Positions 1 through 8,408 of a stretch of 64,000 nt of DNA are shown here, piece by piece. Source of the DNA: Sphingobacterium litopenaei (lineage in GTDB: Bacteria; Bacteroidota; Bacteroidia; Sphingobacteriales; Sphingobacteriaceae); NCBI RefSeq assembly GCF_014692495.1, contig NZ_JACOIJ010000009.1:47346-111345 (forward strand), written 5' to 3'. The notes beneath the pieces were generated by a model, which saw only the letters and a list, made by a program, of their open reading frames with translations, was not told where the DNA came from and searched no databases. Position 1 is the first letter of the stretch. Each line of letters opens with the position of its first letter. The position numbers and the translations under genes are program-made.

Positions 1-78
1 CATATTGTCACCAGCTTCTGTTTCGATCTGAAACTTTTTACCAATACCAATAAGATCACTTTCTCTAACTACTGACAT
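1..78 (-). CDS. KhtT-like cation/proton antiporter regulatory subunit (5' end only)
   Basis: Only the first 26 codons lie in the window; the frame is open to base 1. The peptide begins MSVVRESDLIGIGKKF and continues with a QIETEAGD stretch. This resembles the N-terminus of KhtT/TrkA-C regulatory proteins of Bacteroidota, which control a CPA2-type K+/H+ antiporter at the inner membrane. The antiporter gene would be expected beyond base 1. A -7 box sits 37-44 bp upstream of the ATG, so the gene probably has its own promoter despite lying 55 bp after the MBL-fold gene. The assignment rests on the N-terminus alone. Confidence 0.5.
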   Translation of the reverse strand, partial: MSVVRESDLIGIGKKFQIETEAGDNM

Positions 79-114
79 AGTAATATGTTATGAGTTTATA
101 ACAATTGATTTATT

Positions 115-122
115 CAAATATA
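115..122 (-). promoter_or_regulatory. Candidate -7 promoter element (TATATTTG) for the KhtT-like gene
   Basis: The minus strand reads TATATTTG, an exact match to the Bacteroidota TAnnTTTG box, placing a start site about 30 nt before the ATG at 78. No TTTG at the usual -33 spacing is present, so this rests on the -7 box and its position. Confidence 0.35.
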
Positions 123-133
123 ATAAAAATGGC

Positions 134-916
134 CTATTTATTAGGATCAACTAACATATATGTGCCATCGTCTTTTAATTTTGGTAGTCCCATAGCCAAA
201 GATTTGCCATGGTAAAATAAATAAATCCATCCCTCTGGTGCACCTTGCTGCCAATATTCCTTACGCTTGTCACGGGATGCTCTTCCATCAAAATCATATT
301 TCGCAATGAAATTCTTGAAAAGCTCCTCTGGCTCCGGCAACACATCCCCACCAAAGAAGAAATGCTCACCACCAGTCTCGATATGAAATGCTTGGTGAAA
401 TTCGGTATGACCGCCATTTACCTCATAGCGAATTTCATAATTCACCACACCATCACCTTCAACCAAGTTTAGATTTCCACTACGTTGAATCACATCAAAA
501 ACTTCCGTACGATAAGACGGAGATTCAGACGAATATGCATTTTCCCATTCACCTCGCTGAATAATATATTCCGCTTCTGGAAATGCCACGCGTCCTACAC
601 CATTCTTGAAATCTACCAAACCACCTGTATGATCTTTGTGCAAATGTGACATCAAAACATACTTCACGTCTTCTGGTTCAAATCCCAATTTACGAATATT
701 ATGATGTATCAACAACTCATCATCTTCTGTTCGAAATCCTAATCCTGCATCACAAAGAATTAAACCATTGCTCGATTCAATCAAAAATGGGTGAACATGA
801 ACAAACAAAGAGCCTGGACGACTTTTGGGATCGTCTTTCAAAGGATCAAAAGGAACAAATTTTTTAGTGGCATCAACAGAGAAGGAACCTTCGAATAAAG
901 AATACGCTTGAATCAT
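134..916 (-). CDS. MBL-fold metallohydrolase (lactonase-like)
   Basis: A 260-aa metallo-beta-lactamase-fold hydrolase. The HxHxDH zinc motif is seen as HLHKDH (His91, His93, Asp95, His96), with a later His in GGHTEFHQ and an Asp in FFFGGDVLPE that complete a binuclear site. Size and layout fit the AHL-lactonase-like branch of MBL enzymes, but glyoxalase-type and other thioesterase functions share this signature, so the substrate is not assigned. No signal peptide is evident, so it is probably cytoplasmic. It is divergent from recJ and co-directional with the KhtT-like gene. The start at 916 is the first ATG of the frame and gives a natural N-terminus. Confidence 0.75.
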   Translation of the reverse strand: MIQAYSLFEGSFSVDATKKFVPFDPLKDDPKSRPGSLFVHVHPFLIESSNGLILCDAGLGFRTEDDELLIHHNIRKLGFEPEDVKYVLMSHLHKDHTGGLVDFKNGVGRVAFPEAEYIIQRGEWENAYSSESPSYRTEVFDVIQRSGNLNLVEGDGVVNYEIRYEVNGGHTEFHQAFHIETGGEHFFFGGDVLPEPEELFKNFIAKYDFDGRASRDKRKEYWQQGAPEGWIYLFYHGKSLAMGLPKLKDDGTYMLVDPNK

Positions 917-1032
917 TCTTTTATATTATTGTAAATATGATAGTTAGGAAATCCTAAATTAATTATCGACTGCGAGTATTAGGTTACTACACCTATAAAA
1001 TGTATATTTACATACAAATACTGCGCAAAGAT

Positions 1033-2733
1033 ATGCAAAAAAGGTGGGTCCTAAAACCAAAAAGTAATAGCAACAAAGTTAGTCATTTAAAATCAGAACT
1101 AGGTGTCAACGACATCGTTGCAAATCTTTTGGTAAGTCGAGAAATCGAGACCTACGAACAAGCTAAGTATTTCTTTAGACCTTCCTTGGATCATTTACAT
1201 GATCCTTTTTTGATGAAAGATATGGATGTTGCCATATCACGCATCGAAAGAGCAATAGGCAATAAGGAGAAAATCTTAATCTACGGAGATTACGATGTGG
1301 ATGGCACGACGGCGGTTTCTGTTGTATATAGTTTTTTCCGAACATTTCATTCTCGTATTGAATTTTATATTCCGGATCGCTACTCGGAGGGCTATGGTAT
1401 TTCAACTCAGGGGATAGACTACGCCGCCGAAAATGGTTTTTCTCTTATTATCGCGTTAGATTGTGGCATCAAAGCCATTGATAAGGTTAATTATGCGAAT
1501 AGCAAAGGCATTGATTTTATCATTGGAGACCACCACTTACCGGGAGAAACTATTCCAAATGCGATAGCTGTATTAGACCCAAAACGCATAGATTGTGCGT
1601 ATCCCTACAAAGAACTTTCAGGATGTGGTATAGGCTTCAAGATTATTCAAGCTTTTATCATCAAAAACAATATGGATATGGAATCTGCCTATCAATATTT
1701 GGATTTGGTGGCAGTAAGTATTGCATCAGATATCGTTCCTATTACAGGAGAAAATCGCACCTTAACTCATTTTGGTCTTAAAAAATTAAACAGCAATCCT
1801 TCTGTAGGTTTCAAAGCTTTAATAGACTTATCTTCTAATCGTACACGTACATTTACTGTCAACGATATTGTTTTTCAGATTGGTCCTCGTATCAATGCTG
1901 CCGGACGCATCGAACATGCAAAAGATGCTGTTAAATTATTAATTTCAAAGTCAGAGGAAGAAGCTAAAAACTTTTCAAGTGCTGTGGATGATCAGAATAA
2001 CGTGCGTAAAGATTTTGATTTGACTATTACGCAAGAGGCTTTATCATTAATAGAATCATCTTCAGAAAATCAGCTTCGAAAATCAACAGTTCTCTACAAA
2101 GCAGATTGGCACAAAGGTGTTATTGGCATCGTGGCTTCTCGTCTGACAGAAAAATATTACCGCCCTACTGTTATTTTGACTCAAACGAATGGGCATATTG
2201 CAGGTTCCGCACGTTCGGTACTAGGATTTGATTTATATGAAGCACTAAGTGAATGCAGCGATTTGCTCGAACAATTTGGTGGGCACAAATATGCTGCTGG
2301 TCTGACTATGCGCGAGGAGAATATCAGCTTGTTTCAACAAAAATTTGAAGCTGTAGTGGAAAAAACCATTAAGCCCGAAATGTTGCAACAAGAAGTAAGC
2401 ATCGATCTTGAGATAGCACTAAAAGATATTGACAGTAAGCTGTATCGTATTCTAAAACAATTCGAGCCTTTTGGCCCACAGAATGAAGCTCCAGTTTTTA
2501 TGTCCCGTAATGTGCGTATCATTGGATCAGCATACATAGTTGGAAATAATCATTTGAAGCTTACAATTGTTCAAGATGGTTCAGCTAGTTTTGAATGTAT
2601 AGCTTTTGGATTGGCAGAACATTTGGACCATATTCAACGACAAAATCCATTCGATATTTGTTATACGATTGAGGAAAACAACTGGAGAGGGAAAAAGAAT
2701 TTACAATTAAATATTAAAGCAATACGATATTAA
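1033..2733 (+). CDS. recJ: Single-stranded-DNA-specific exonuclease RecJ
   Basis: A DHH-superfamily 5'-3' exonuclease acting on single-stranded DNA in recombination and mismatch repair. Motif I is YGDYDVDG (residues 84-91) and the DHH motif is GDHHLPG (Asp166-His167-His168). The DHHA1 region follows with HKGVIGIVASRL and GGHKYAAG, and the C-terminal OB-like part ends at residue 566. An in-frame ATG lies 33 bp upstream at 1000. I chose the ATG at 1033 because MQKRWVLKP is the usual RecJ N-terminus in this phylum. It is followed after 31 bp by lptB, an arrangement that suggests one transcript with lptB and the GH3 gene. Confidence 0.93.
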   Translation: MQKRWVLKPKSNSNKVSHLKSELGVNDIVANLLVSREIETYEQAKYFFRPSLDHLHDPFLMKDMDVAISRIERAIGNKEKILIYGDYDVDGTTAVSVVYSFFRTFHSRIEFYIPDRYSEGYGISTQGIDYAAENGFSLIIALDCGIKAIDKVNYANSKGIDFIIGDHHLPGETIPNAIAVLDPKRIDCAYPYKELSGCGIGFKIIQAFIIKNNMDMESAYQYLDLVAVSIASDIVPITGENRTLTHFGLKKLNSNPSVGFKALIDLSSNRTRTFTVNDIVFQIGPRINAAGRIEHAKDAVKLLISKSEEEAKNFSSAVDDQNNVRKDFDLTITQEALSLIESSSENQLRKSTVLYKADWHKGVIGIVASRLTEKYYRPTVILTQTNGHIAGSARSVLGFDLYEALSECSDLLEQFGGHKYAAGLTMREENISLFQQKFEAVVEKTIKPEMLQQEVSIDLEIALKDIDSKLYRILKQFEPFGPQNEAPVFMSRNVRIIGSAYIVGNNHLKLTIVQDGSASFECIAFGLAEHLDHIQRQNPFDICYTIEENNWRGKKNLQLNIKAIRY

Positions 2734-2764
2734 AATATATTTGCAATAGCTGAAATATTGATTC

Positions 2765-3499
2765 ATGATACTTAGAGCAGAACATCTCATCAAAAAATAT
2801 AAACAACGTACTGTTGTAAATGATGTTTCATTTCACGTGGAGCAAGGTGAAATCGTGGGACTACTAGGACCAAATGGTGCAGGAAAGACCACATCATTCT
2901 ATATGATCGTAGGGCTTATTAAGCCTAATGAAGGTCATGTATTTTTGAATGACGAAGAAATTACCAAAGATGCGATGTTTCAACGCGCACAAAAAGGTAT
3001 CGGTTATTTAGCACAAGAAGCTTCTGTTTTTCGTAAGCTTTCTGTAGAAAACAATATTCTAGCAGTTTTGGAAATCCATTATCCCAACAAAGAGGAACGT
3101 ATGGCTAAACTGGAAGAGCTTTTAAGCGAATTCAGTTTGCATCGTGTACGCAAAAATCGTGGTGATTTATTGTCAGGCGGTGAACGCCGTCGGACCGAAA
3201 TTGCACGCGCATTAGCTGCTAATCCACACTTTATTTTGTTGGATGAACCTTTTGCTGGGGTCGATCCTATTGCCGTGGAGGAAATCCAATCTATCGTTTC
3301 TAAATTGAAAGCCAAAAACATCGGAGTTTTAATTACGGATCACAACGTACAAGAAACTTTGTCCATTACGGATAGAGCTTATTTGCTGACAGAAGGAAAA
3401 ATCATGTTGACAGGTAAGCCCGAAGAAATCGCAGAAAATGAAATGGCGCGCAAATTCTACTTAGGTCAGAATTTTGTATTACGTAGAAAAAAACTCTAA
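2765..3499 (+). CDS. lptB: LPS export ABC transporter ATP-binding protein LptB
   Basis: A 244-aa ABC ATPase that powers lipopolysaccharide extraction from the inner membrane with LptF/LptG. The Walker A motif is GPNGAGKTT (residues 35-43), the Q-loop region is [12 protein letters not shown], the signature is LLSGGERRR, Walker B is [10 protein letters not shown], and the switch His is in LITDHNV. The [10 protein letters not shown] segment and the SGGERRR form of the signature are typical of LptB rather than of amino-acid importers. The permease genes are not nearby, as is common. It lies 31 bp after recJ and 26 bp before the GH3 gene. Confidence 0.93.
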   Translation: MILRAEHLIKKYKQRTVVNDVSFHVEQGEIVGLLGPNGAGKTTSFYMIVGLIKPNEGHVFLNDEEITKDAMFQRAQKGIGYLAQEASVFRKLSVENNILAVLEIHYPNKEERMAKLEELLSEFSLHRVRKNRGDLLSGGERRRTEIARALAANPHFILLDEPFAGVDPIAVEEIQSIVSKLKAKNIGVLITDHNVQETLSITDRAYLLTEGKIMLTGKPEEIAENEMARKFYLGQNFVLRRKKL

Positions 3500-3525
3500 C
3501 TTAAAGCTAGATAACTACCTAAGGT

Positions 3526-5043
3526 ATGGCGCTATTAAATTCTATCTTCTCTTGGATAATGCAAAAAAGAATTCACCAGATTGAACTCTTTATCAAATAT
3601 CCTCATGATGTGCAAGAAGAATGGTTCCAAAACTTAATTTCTGCAGCTGAAGCTACCGAATGGGGCAAAAAATACGATTACAAAAGTATTTTCACTCCTG
3701 AAGAATTTAAAAATAGAGTACCTATCAGCGATTACGATGACCTAAAAGGCTATATCGATCGCATGATCAAAGGCGAACAAAATATTTTGTGGCCTTCGGA
3801 CATAAAATGGTTTGCTAAATCATCAGGTACTACAGCAGACCGCAGCAAATTTATTCCGGTGAGTCTTGAGGCTTTAGAAGAATGTCATTTCCAAGGTGGC
3901 AAAGATATGCTGACTATATTCTGTCACAACAAGCCAAACAATAAAGTTTTTACAGGCAAATCTGTTGTAATCGGCGGTTCATCCCAGATAAACAACTTTA
4001 GTCCAGATTCATATTACGGGGATTTATCTTCTATTTTGATACGAAACCTTCCTTCTTGGGCTGAATTTTTACGCACGCCCAATGTTGAGGTCACGCTAAA
4101 CCCAAATTTCGAAGAAAAAATAGAGCAAATCGCTCAAATTACTATAAAAGAGAATGTAACAAGTCTGGCTGGTGTTCCAACATGGAATATCGTTATGGCA
4201 AAACGAATTCTCGAAATCACAGGCAAAGACAATTTATTGGAAGTCTGGCCTAATTTGGAATTTTATGGCCATGGAGGCGTAAGTTTCACGCCTTATCGAG
4301 AGCAGTTTAAACAACTGATTCCTTCGGATAACATGTATTATCTGGAGAATTACAATGCTTCTGAAGGATACTTTGGCATTCAAGACCAATCCGATTCGGA
4401 TGATTTATTACTCATGCTCGATTATGGAATTTATTACGAATTCCTTCCAATGGATAATTTGGAAGACGAACATCCCAAAACCTTAGGCTTGCACGAAGTA
4501 GAATTAGGTAAAAATTATGCCTTGATCATTTCCACCAATGCTGGTTTGTGGCGTTATAAAATTGGTGATACGATTAAATTCACTTCCCTATCGCCATATC
4601 GTTTCCAAATTTCTGGGCGCACAAAACAATACATCAATACTTTTGGAGAAGAAGTGATTGTCGATAATGCAGATCAAGCCTTACAAGCTGCTTGTAAAGT
4701 GACAGATGCTATTATTCGAGATTATACCGCTGGCCCTGTTTATTTCAGCAACAAAGAAGCTGGCGCGCATGAATGGATTATTGAATTTGAAAAACAACCT
4801 TCAGATTTCAACAAATTCTGTGAAACTTTGGATACTACTTTGCGTGAAATAAACTCGGATTACGACGCAAAACGCTTCAAAAATCTAGCATTAGGACAAC
4901 CTATTATTCACAATGCACCCCAGGAAACCTTCTACACTTGGATGAAGTCCAGAGGAAAATTAGGCGGTCAAAATAAAGTTCCTCGTCTGGCCAATAACCG
5001 TGAGTATTTGGAACCTTTGTTAAAGTTGATACATCAACCTTAA
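3526..5043 (+). CDS. GH3 auxin-responsive-promoter family protein (acyl-acid amido synthetase fold)
   Basis: A 505-aa protein of the GH3 family (ANL-like adenylating enzymes that in plants conjugate jasmonate or auxin to amino acids). Visible signatures are the P-loop-like KSSGTTADRSKFIP near residue 100, FYGHGGVSFTPYREQF with YNASEGYFG around 245-285, and YKIGDTIKF near 345, matching the three ATP/AMP motifs of GH3 enzymes. The length is slightly below the plant enzymes. Substrates of bacterial GH3 proteins are largely unknown, so no reaction is assigned. It is downstream of recJ-lptB, and its last 4 bp overlap the convergent TPR gene. Confidence 0.85.
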   Translation: MALLNSIFSWIMQKRIHQIELFIKYPHDVQEEWFQNLISAAEATEWGKKYDYKSIFTPEEFKNRVPISDYDDLKGYIDRMIKGEQNILWPSDIKWFAKSSGTTADRSKFIPVSLEALEECHFQGGKDMLTIFCHNKPNNKVFTGKSVVIGGSSQINNFSPDSYYGDLSSILIRNLPSWAEFLRTPNVEVTLNPNFEEKIEQIAQITIKENVTSLAGVPTWNIVMAKRILEITGKDNLLEVWPNLEFYGHGGVSFTPYREQFKQLIPSDNMYYLENYNASEGYFGIQDQSDSDDLLLMLDYGIYYEFLPMDNLEDEHPKTLGLHEVELGKNYALIISTNAGLWRYKIGDTIKFTSLSPYRFQISGRTKQYINTFGEEVIVDNADQALQAACKVTDAIIRDYTAGPVYFSNKEAGAHEWIIEFEKQPSDFNKFCETLDTTLREINSDYDAKRFKNLALGQPIIHNAPQETFYTWMKSRGKLGGQNKVPRLANNREYLEPLLKLIHQP

Positions 5044-5753
5044 TTCAATTTATCTAATAGTTTTTGAGCTTTTCTACCAAGTTCTCCTTGATTTGGAATC
5101 GTTTTCAAAAGCACTACAGCTTCTTCTTTACTTCCCAATTTTTCTAAACTCACCGCTAAATAATATTTTGCTTCGTCTTTAAAGATGGATTCACCATTAG
5201 CAATAGGATTCAACTTAACTTTTGCTTCATTATAATTTTCTTCACCTAAATAAGTCAATGCAGCATAATATTGATACTGTATAACTTCTGGTTCTTTATT
5301 GATGAGGTTATTCAAAATAGTGCGGGAATCTGCATACGATTTTTGATTATACAGACGTACAGCCTCTTCATATTGATCATTAGATTCTTGACCACGAACG
5401 ATCTCAGATTGCATAGTTGGCAACTCATACAAAGCGGTGTTATTATTAAAGAAAAACAAATACCCAAATAGCAGCACACAAGCGGCACTTGCAATGGTGA
5501 CAATAGGTTTTATCCGCTGAAACAAAGTTTGTTTAGGATAACGGTATTCCGTTTCTGCATGAAACAAAGATTCTCTTAAGTCGGATTCGTTGGAGTTCAG
5601 CCTTTTATTTATAATATCATGCACTTCTGTTTGCAACAGAACCAAATTTCGAAAATCTGTATCCTGCTCCATATGAGTTTCAAATTCTTGCAACTCCTCT
5701 CCTTGCAATTGCCCTTCGATATAATCTTGAATTTTGTCTGCTAAATGTTCCAT
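5040..5753 (-). CDS. Membrane-anchored TPR protein, probable anti-sigma factor
   Basis: 237 aa. The N-terminal 80 residues are soluble and acidic (EHLADKIQDYIEGQL, then ELQEFETHMEQD), resembling the zinc-finger-less anti-sigma N-terminus of Bacteroidota. A single transmembrane segment follows (about 84-102, VTIASAACVLLFGYLFFF). The remaining C-terminal half carries two to three TPR-like helical pairs and would be periplasmic. The gene starts 12 bp after the ECF sigma gene in the same direction, the usual sigma/anti-sigma arrangement. The anti-sigma role is inferred from topology and position; no direct anti-sigma motif such as HxxxCxxC is present. It ends convergently with the GH3 gene. Confidence 0.65.
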   Translation of the reverse strand: MEHLADKIQDYIEGQLQGEELQEFETHMEQDTDFRNLVLLQTEVHDIINKRLNSNESDLRESLFHAETEYRYPKQTLFQRIKPIVTIASAACVLLFGYLFFFNNNTALYELPTMQSEIVRGQESNDQYEEAVRLYNQKSYADSRTILNNLINKEPEVIQYQYYAALTYLGEENYNEAKVKLNPIANGESIFKDEAKYYLAVSLEKLGSKEEAVVLLKTIPNQGELGRKAQKLLDKLN

Positions 5754-5765
5754 TTCAATAATTAT

Positions 5766-6320
5766 TTAAAATAACCCACTCTCTTTAACTTTCCTTACTA
5801 GTGTGGCCATACATTCACTTTTCTTTTTTCGAAGATAAGCATAGGTTATACCCATGGATTCTGCTATTTTCTCCTGATGTTTCTCCTGCATACATCGCTT
5901 GATGATTTGCTGACAACTTTCACCTAAGGTATCCAATAGCGACATCACAATATTTTCACGGTTTACCGTTTCTAACATTTCGTCCCATGCTTTATTTGAT
6001 TCATCTTCAACATATAATACACTTTGTTCAAGATTTGTTACCGGCATCCGTTGATTTTTTTTCAAGGCATTCAGCCATTTACGCTTACAAACTAATTTAA
6101 GGAAGGATGAAAAACTGGTGGTAAGTTGGAAATCTTTTTGATGTGCCATATGATAGATATCCACTAAAGATTCCTGAAAAATATCATAACCATCATCCTC
6201 TGACCCATTATTTTGTTGAATAAGGGTAACAATTTGTTTTGAAAATTTATTATATATTAATTGAATACCTGTGCTATTGTTATCCTTTAGGTATTGAATA
6301 TAAATTTGGTCAAGATGCAT
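5766..6320 (-). CDS. ECF-type RNA polymerase sigma-70 family factor
   Basis: A 184-aa sigma factor. Region 2 is visible around residues 30-75 (DIFQESLVDIYHMA, then a FSSFLKLVCKRKWLN helix that fits region 2.4). Region 4 is at the C-terminus, with a helix-turn-helix in QEKIAESMGITYAYLRKKKS. Region 3 and sigma 1.1 are absent, which defines it as an ECF factor. It is divergent from the PKD/CHAT pair across 70 bp and leads the TPR anti-sigma-like gene. The short, AT-rich shared intergenic region contains no perfect TTTG/TAnnTTTG promoter, so autoregulated ECF promoters are plausible there. Confidence 0.87.
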   Translation of the reverse strand: MHLDQIYIQYLKDNNSTGIQLIYNKFSKQIVTLIQQNNGSEDDGYDIFQESLVDIYHMAHQKDFQLTTSFSSFLKLVCKRKWLNALKKNQRMPVTNLEQSVLYVEDESNKAWDEMLETVNRENIVMSLLDTLGESCQQIIKRCMQEKHQEKIAESMGITYAYLRKKKSECMATLVRKVKESGLF

Positions 6321-6390
6321 TTAATTGGCAATTACTTAGTAAATTTAATAATATTTTTAATTTTTCATTACCCTTAATGAACCTAAATAT

Positions 6391-8403
6391 ATGATTCAAA
6401 AACTACTACCTATAATACTTGGTCTGCTGGTGCAAATTGGTTACGCACAGCAAGATACTATGCTGACACCTATTGATACTTTTCAAAGCAATATAGAGAT
6501 ATACGAAGTGGATGGTGTATTCCATTTCAAGCCGATTTTACGTCCCTTAGTACAAATACCAGGAGGTCGCACGCCCTATTATAAATATTTATGGGATTTT
6601 GGTGATGGTCATTTCAGCACGCAACCAGAACCTACTCATCAATATGCCCAACCAGGGAACTATGAGGTTTCTGTTTATGCGGTGAATAATTACGATTACG
6701 GTCCTAAACCCAAAAGACCTAAGAAACCATTACAAAGTAATAAGCCAGCGAATACAGCTATAGCGAGCTTACAGCCCAATGCTTTTGAACAGAATTTCTT
6801 TTCTTCTAATGGTATTTTTCAAATCTATAAACTTTCTGACGCTAAACCAGGCGAAGACATTCAATTGGTGGTAGGTGTCAATACAGGTGGTCAAAAAGGA
6901 AAGGTTTTTATTCTTTCTAATGAAAAAATTGCAGGCTTGAATGGTTTTAAATTTGCAAACCAAAGCAAGTATTATCAAGAACAATTAGATTCGCTAGTAC
7001 AAAAAGACCAGCTTCACAGTATGTGGGCATCTGTAAAACAATCTACTTTTACCAAAACAGGCAGCCCCGATTACGGTATCAAAGAAGTTTCAGATTTTAA
7101 ATCTAGTCAACAAGCCATAGACTATTTCAAAGATCTATATGGTGCATACAATTCCCTTTCAGCATATGATATCGAACCTTCTATTGCAGAGCAGCAATTT
7201 TCATTGATAAATCTAGATGTTACGCCTGATATGTTGGTGGACACCAATACTATAGTGACGCTTACTGGAGTTTTCATCCCTGAAAATGGTATAGCCAATG
7301 TCCACCAAGTCGATATTCCTGTGGTGAAGTCACACGATCCTAACAAAATGTCTGTCCGACCTGCACGCATGAGTTATCGTTTTCAATCCAAAAACAAAAC
7401 ATTGACGTATAAAGTGCAATTTCAAAATGATGGTGAAGGCGATGCTAGACATGTTCGGTTGGAAATGTTTTTGCCTCCCGAAGTTCGAAAAGAAACATTT
7501 CGTTTAAAATCATTATATCCCAAATGCGATACTTGTGCTACTCCAAACGCATTAGGCTGTTATCAATACACAATCAAAGATAATGGGGCTTTACTCTTTC
7601 ATTTTAAAGACATTGCTTTGCCTGGTACTGCTTCCAAGACATTAACAGACCCAGATAGTTCCAAAGGTTTCATCCTTTTTGAAGTTGATATGGAGAAGAA
7701 AAAGTTCAAGAACAAATCTTTTAAATCCTATACGGACATTTATTTTGATAATAATCCTCCTATCACGACGAATATTTCTACTTCTAGATTTAGACAAATT
7801 TGGTCTCCTATTGTAACTGTGGGAACAGCAGCTACATTTGGAACACCTGAAGAAAACACCCTTAAGCATCAATTTAAACCAGGCATTCAACTTGGGTTTG
7901 GTTTAGCACCAATGGCCCCTTACAACAAACCATTTTGGCAAGCAGAAATTTACACTTCATACTATAGCAGAAGTAGTGAAACAGGACAATTAGAGGAAAA
8001 AGGTGTCATTACTTTTGTTGAGAATGGCCGAGATATGAAATACGAATATCAAGCTACAGATAGCACGGTTAATCGGGATTTTCTATCTATCCAAGTGCCT
8101 CTTCAGATTCGTTATAATATTAATTCTTGGGTTTCTGTTGGCGCTGGTGTCGCATTTCGCAAAGATTTTAACACAAAATTTAGCAACTCGAAGACTTATT
8201 TTTTTACCTCCGCTCAAGGCGTAGAAAACCAGCATACAATAGAAAATACCAATATAGAAAAAGAAGATAGCCCGATAAAATACAATCCATTCTTTGATAT
8301 CAATTTGGGTCGAGTATATATGGGACCTGCTATTGGATTTAGATTGAGTTATGACAAAAATCAGAAATCGTATAGTGGCATTTATGGGGTTTGGCGTTTC
8401 TAA
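6391..8403 (+). CDS. Secreted PKD-domain protein with probable outer-membrane C-terminal domain
   Basis: 670 aa with a Sec signal peptide (about residues 1-20, ending GYAQQD). A PKD fold follows at roughly 65-105, recognised by YLWDFGDGHFS and the closing YEVSVYAVNNY. The middle has a conserved beta-sandwich region (LTYKVQFQNDGEGDARHV) and a CDTC motif near residue 380. The last 190 residues alternate polar and aromatic residues and end in VWRF, like an outer-membrane beta-barrel. Surface or outer-membrane location is therefore likely. It overlaps no gene; the CHAT gene starts 5 bp after its stop, so the two are co-transcribed. Function is unknown; extracellular sensing or adhesion is an inference. 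Confidence 0.7.
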   Translation: MIQKLLPIILGLLVQIGYAQQDTMLTPIDTFQSNIEIYEVDGVFHFKPILRPLVQIPGGRTPYYKYLWDFGDGHFSTQPEPTHQYAQPGNYEVSVYAVNNYDYGPKPKRPKKPLQSNKPANTAIASLQPNAFEQNFFSSNGIFQIYKLSDAKPGEDIQLVVGVNTGGQKGKVFILSNEKIAGLNGFKFANQSKYYQEQLDSLVQKDQLHSMWASVKQSTFTKTGSPDYGIKEVSDFKSSQQAIDYFKDLYGAYNSLSAYDIEPSIAEQQFSLINLDVTPDMLVDTNTIVTLTGVFIPENGIANVHQVDIPVVKSHDPNKMSVRPARMSYRFQSKNKTLTYKVQFQNDGEGDARHVRLEMFLPPEVRKETFRLKSLYPKCDTCATPNALGCYQYTIKDNGALLFHFKDIALPGTASKTLTDPDSSKGFILFEVDMEKKKFKNKSFKSYTDIYFDNNPPITTNISTSRFRQIWSPIVTVGTAATFGTPEENTLKHQFKPGIQLGFGLAPMAPYNKPFWQAEIYTSYYSRSSETGQLEEKGVITFVENGRDMKYEYQATDSTVNRDFLSIQVPLQIRYNINSWVSVGAGVAFRKDFNTKFSNSKTYFFTSAQGVENQHTIENTNIEKEDSPIKYNPFFDINLGRVYMGPAIGFRLSYDKNQKSYSGIYGVWRF

Positions 8404-8408
8404 GTGTA

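Noticed and set aside
1000..1032. An N-terminal extension of RecJ from the ATG at 1000
   Set aside because: The extra 11 residues (MYIYIQILRKD) do not fit the family N-terminus, while MQKRWVLKP from 1033 does.
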